Position numbers and translations under genes: made by a program
Part shown: in pieces, positions 32,402-35,086 of the stretch
Layout: each line of letters begins with the position of its first letter
How positions within the stretch are numbered: position 1 is the first letter of the stretch
Notes under the pieces: generated by a model
Told to the model about the DNA's origin: nothing
Database searches by the model: none
Seen by the model: the letters and a program-made list of their open reading frames with translations, nothing else
Source of the DNA: CAZKXX01 sp964556705
GTDB taxonomy: Bacteria > Acidobacteriota > Terriglobia > UBA7540
Assembly (NCBI GenBank): GCA_964556705.1
Contig: CAZKXX010000033.1
Location: 1-35,086 of the forward strand
Direction: 5' to 3'
DNA length: 35,086 bases

Positions 32402-34215
32402 GGAACGACCTCGGAATGCGGGATCACCACTCGGACGGTCGTGCCTCGCCGGCTGGAATCGATTTCCAGCCGACCCCCGAGTTGTCGGGCTCGCTCGCGC
32501 ATCCCCATAATGCCCACTCCAAGCTGTCCGCTATTCTGAGTACCCGAGTGGAGCGCCTTCGCGGGCATGCCCTGGCCTTTGTCCGTTATTTCTAACTTCA
32601 CCTCAGCCGCACGACGCGAAAGCCGTATCCTGGCTGTGGGACTTTTGGAGTGACGGTGGACGTTCGTCAGGCTTTCCTGCACGACGCGAAAAAGGGTCGT
32701 CTCGACCTCCTGGGGCAGCCGGCCAAAATTGGGAGATACTTTGAGGTCGATCTTGATTTGGCTTCGCTCTCCAAACCCCTTAACGTACCAAGCCAGGGCC
32801 GAGGCCAAGCCATCTTCATCCAGCAACGGCGGGTGTAATAAGTAGGAAAGGGTACGCATCTCGTTCAAGGAGTGCTCGGCCAGCTTGAGACTTCCCGAGA
32901 TGGCTCGATGTGCTTTCGGATCAAGGTTAACAGCCGACCGTTGCGCCAGCGTAAGGTTCGTCACCAAAGCGGCGAGGTTCTGGCCGATGGCGTCGTGGAG
33001 TTCCCGGGCAATGCGCCGCCGCTCCTCATCCTGCAACTGCAGCAGACGTGTAGAAAGCCCGCGGAGAGACTTCTCAGCCTGCTTGCGTTCAGTGAGGTCT
33101 CGCATGACGGCCAACATGCAAATTGATCCCTTCTCATCAGCAATGGGGGCCGCATAGGACTCCACCCACCTCCGCGTACCTTTGAGCCCGACGATCTCGA
33201 ATTCTAAATTGGCTTTATTGCCGCTGCAGACTCCCCGCAAAAAAGCTTCGAACGCCGCCCGGTGCTCAGGAACAATCAAGGGAAGGACCGAGTTTCCAGG
33301 GACTTCGGCAAGGCTGCCAGCCTCGATCATGGCCAGGCCCGCCGGGTTCAATTGCAGGAGGTTGCCGTTCGACGCGACCATCGCGACACATTCCGGCTCG
33401 GTTTCAACGATGGCGCGCAACCGATTTTCACTTTGCTGTAGCGCCTCCTCAGCCTGCTTTCGCCGGGTAATATCGACGAAGGTCCCCAGGATGATCGGCG
33501 GGCTGCCTGCCTCCCATTCGACAAGAGTCTTGTTCGCCAGGACCCAAACCGGGCTTCCATCTTTTCGCTTCAGGCACAACTCGATGTTTGACAGAGCGCG
33601 TTCCGCCCTCAGGCGGACTATGAGTGCCTCCCGCTCACGGGGATCAAAGTAAAGGTCGGACATGGGACGAGCCGAGATCTCTTCCCCAGAGACATATCCG
33701 AAGAGCTTGGCGAAAGCGTGATTACAGTCCATGATGTGGCCGTCCAAGGTGGCCCGGTATACCCCCGCATGGTTTTTTTCAACGAGCAGGCGATAGCGCT
33801 GCTCACTTCTCAGCAGTTCTTCCCTTACTTGCATCCGCTCGATGGCGTAGAAGATGGCGCGGCAAAGCCACGTGCTATCCACCTGCCCTTTGACCAGGTA
33901 ATCTTGCGCCCCTTCCCGAACGGCTTGAAGGCCCAGATTTTCGTCGAGAAGACCCGTCAGCACTAAAACGGGAACACGGGGGAATTGATCGTGTATCTTC
34001 AAAAAAGTATTGATGCCCTGGCTGTCCAGGAGCCCGAGATCCAATAACACCGCGTCGATTCCGCCCTTTGCCAGGCGCTCGACCGCCGTCATCAGGCTTG
34101 GGGTTTCTTCCAGGGCAGCCAAGGCGGGCTTTGCTTCCTTCAACATTTCCCGGATCAGGCGGACATCTCCCGCATTGTCCTCCACCAGCAAGACCTTAAT
34201 CGCCTCGGATTTCAC
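32398..34215 (-). CDS. Receiver-PAS-PAS histidine kinase of the NarL/DegS (HisKA_3) type
   Basis: This 605-residue cytoplasmic kinase starts at GTG 34215 behind AAGGA. An N-terminal receiver domain (~5-125; acidic pair in VEDNAGDVRL, phospho-acceptor Asp59 in AVLLDLGLLD, Lys in DYLVKGQVD) is followed by PAS1 (~135-255, ending VDITRRKQAEE), PAS2 (~262-380, ending MRDLTERKQAEK), the HisKA_3 dimerisation domain with phospho-His407 (DEERRRIARELHDAIGQNLA), and a HATPase_c domain (~500-600: VVQESLTNVHRHSKSPTARI, DKGQGMP, GVGIMGMRERARQLGGRL). No membrane segment is present, so it senses an internal signal or takes phosphoryl groups from another kinase through its receiver. It is coupled to the NarL-type regulator downstream. 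Confidence 0.95.
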   Translation of the reverse strand: MKSEAIKVLLVEDNAGDVRLIREMLKEAKPALAALEETPSLMTAVERLAKGGIDAVLLDLGLLDSQGINTFLKIHDQFPRVPVLVLTGLLDENLGLQAVREGAQDYLVKGQVDSTWLCRAIFYAIERMQVREELLRSEQRYRLLVEKNHAGVYRATLDGHIMDCNHAFAKLFGYVSGEEISARPMSDLYFDPREREALIVRLRAERALSNIELCLKRKDGSPVWVLANKTLVEWEAGSPPIILGTFVDITRRKQAEEALQQSENRLRAIVETEPECVAMVASNGNLLQLNPAGLAMIEAGSLAEVPGNSVLPLIVPEHRAAFEAFLRGVCSGNKANLEFEIVGLKGTRRWVESYAAPIADEKGSICMLAVMRDLTERKQAEKSLRGLSTRLLQLQDEERRRIARELHDAIGQNLAALVTNLTLAQRSAVNLDPKAHRAISGSLKLAEHSLNEMRTLSYLLHPPLLDEDGLASALAWYVKGFGERSQIKIDLKVSPNFGRLPQEVETTLFRVVQESLTNVHRHSKSPTARIRLSRRAAEVKLEITDKGQGMPAKALHSGTQNSGQLGVGIMGMRERARQLGGRLEIDSSRRGTTVRVVIPHSEVVP

Positions 34216-34225
34216 GGCGTTTTCC

Positions 34226-34672
34226 TTAGGGAAGTTTCACGATCGTCAACCAAAAATCTTCAATCGACTTCACCACCTTGACAAACTGTTCCAGGTCAAC
34301 CGGCTTGGTCACGAAACAATTGGCATAGAGGCTGTAGGTCTTCGCGATGTCCTCTTCGGCCTTCGAAGATGTCAGGATCACGACCGGGATAAGTCTTAAA
34401 TCGGGGTCGGCTTTGATTTCCGCCAGGACTTCCCTGCCATCCTTCCTGGGCAAGTTCAGATCGAGCAAAATGAGGTCCGGCCGCGTGGCGTGGGTATATC
34501 GGCCGGCCCGGCGAAGCAGATCGAGTGCTTCAACGCCGTCGACGGCGACGGTCAGGGTGTTGCGGACCTTGGTTTCCTTCAGGATTTCCACCGTCAGGCG
34601 GACATCGGCAGGATTATCCTCGACGAGCAGGATTTCAATCGGCCTCCCCGCAGTCTCCATTTTTGTCTCCAA
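34226..34672 (-). CDS. Single-domain response regulator (Rcp1/CheY-like)
   Basis: This 148-residue protein consists of one receiver domain: LLVEDNPADVRLTVEIL (acidic pair Glu18-Asp19), phospho-acceptor Asp71 in DLILLDLNLPRKDG, Thr in VVILTSSKAEEDI, and Lys in CFVTKPVDLEQFVKVV. The LNLP-KDG and long alpha4 region are typical of Rcp1-like partners of phytochrome and PAS kinases. ATG 34672 is used; ATG 34660 (METAGRP) is an alternative. It lies between two kinases in the same operon, 21 nt after the partial upstream kinase and 10 nt before the receiver-PAS kinase, so it could carry phosphoryl groups from one to the other. Confidence 0.95.
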   Translation of the reverse strand: METKMETAGRPIEILLVEDNPADVRLTVEILKETKVRNTLTVAVDGVEALDLLRRAGRYTHATRPDLILLDLNLPRKDGREVLAEIKADPDLRLIPVVILTSSKAEEDIAKTYSLYANCFVTKPVDLEQFVKVVKSIEDFWLTIVKLP

Positions 34673-34693
34673 GCACAGACTGCCGCGGACAGC

Positions 34694-35086
34694 TCAAGCC
34701 GGCAAGGTAAAGCAAAACGTTGACCCCTTTCCCGTTTGCGATTCGACCCAAATTTTCCCTCCGTGTCGCTCGACGATCTTCCTGCATATCGTTAAGCCGA
34801 CCCCCGTGCCGGGATACTCGCTCTTGCCGTGCAGCCGCTGAAAGATCAGGAAGACACGCTCGAACTGATCAGGATCAATGCCGATACCGTTATCCCGAAC
34901 CGAGAAAAGCCATTCGTTCCCTTTTCGTCGAGCTGAAACATGAACGACGGGCGGATCCGTGGCGCGAAACTTGATTGCATTGCTGAGCAAGTTTTGAAAC
35001 AGGCGGCTCAGTTGATCCTTGTCGGCCATGACGGTCGGCAAGGGATCGTGGGTGACCGTGGCTGCGCTCTCCTCCAGCGCGCCTTC
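34694..35086 (-). CDS. Histidine kinase, C-terminal ATPase domain only (5' part outside window)
   Basis: The frame is open to the window end, so the gene starts beyond 35086; the TTG at 35041 is internal. The visible ~130 residues are the end of the dimerisation domain (EGALEESAATVTHDPLP) and a complete HATPase_c domain: the N-box DKDQLSRLFQNLLSNAIKFR, the G1 box VRDNGIGIDPDQFERVF, the F box LIFQRLHGKSEYPG, the G2 box GTGVGLTICRKIVERHGG, and a typical end, GKGSTFCFTLPA. This pattern is that of PAS- or phytochrome-linked kinases. It is the first visible gene of the signalling operon and the probable phospho-donor for the single-domain regulator 21 nt downstream. Confidence 0.95.
   Translation of the reverse strand, partial: EGALEESAATVTHDPLPTVMADKDQLSRLFQNLLSNAIKFRATDPPVVHVSARRKGNEWLFSVRDNGIGIDPDQFERVFLIFQRLHGKSEYPGTGVGLTICRKIVERHGGKIWVESQTGKGSTFCFTLPA

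Noticed and set aside
1..35086. CRISPR arrays, tRNA or rRNA genes, intact insertion sequences
   Set aside because: No regularly spaced direct repeats, no tRNA-like cloverleaf with conserved TTCGA arm, and no complete transposase with terminal repeats were seen on reading both strands.

Overview
The window looks like a high-GC chromosome segment of an acidobacterium, most likely of the Solibacter/Bryobacter type. The evidence is protein content only: two Oar-like TonB-dependent receptors (one with a carboxypeptidase-regulatory N-domain), a secreted cytochrome-type DUF1549/DUF1553 protein paired with a DUF1501 protein, an ASPIC/UnbV-FG-GAP protein, and several small proteins that I know mainly from Acidobacteriota. 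No rRNA, tRNA, CRISPR array or intact mobile element was seen.

Region 1 (2-8634): the 3' part of a TonB-dependent receptor with a strong hairpin terminator; an FAD-dependent oxidoreductase gene that has lost its whole middle; a secreted clan-A glycoside hydrolase; and, convergent to it, a 1,269-residue exported protein joining FG-GAP repeats, an ASPIC/UnbV domain, a thioredoxin-like domain and TPRs.

Region 2 (8794-13446, minus strand): a compact operon, in transcription order enolase-superfamily dehydratase, SMP-30 lactonase, GntR/FCD regulator, SDR dehydrogenase and two half-size EamA transporters. Dehydrogenase, lactonase and dehydratase are the three steps of oxidative (non-phosphorylating) sugar catabolism, so this is probably a sugar or sugar-acid uptake and breakdown operon.

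Region 3 (13447-24598): a full-length TonB-dependent receptor divergent from that operon; a TPR protein; and, divergent from the TPR gene, a three-gene operon of PSD1 cytochrome-type protein, DUF1501 protein and a secreted beta-propeller glycosidase-like protein. The two divergent intergenic regions carry the same arrangement: a TATCGATT site at each promoter, the two sites about 190 bp apart, and plus-strand promoters that match block by block with identical spacing. This ties the receptor, the sugar operon, the TPR gene and the PSD1 operon into one probable regulon, with the local GntR protein as the first candidate regulator.

Region 4 (24746-31744): a B12-binding radical SAM protein, then a looser region of small genes: a protein with a degenerate response-regulator receiver domain, an RRM RNA-binding protein, a secreted hypothetical protein, a small gene broken by several frameshifts, a DUF6804-like membrane protein, an ABM-fold protein and an XRE regulator with a probably altered C-terminus, followed by a possible transposase scrap. 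Genes here often have strong ribosome binding sites but sit among decayed sequence.

Region 5 (31745-35086, minus strand): a signal-transduction operon with, in transcription order, the C-terminal part of a histidine kinase, a single-domain response regulator, a receiver-PAS-PAS-HisKA_3 kinase and a NarL/LuxR response regulator whose start overlaps the kinase stop.
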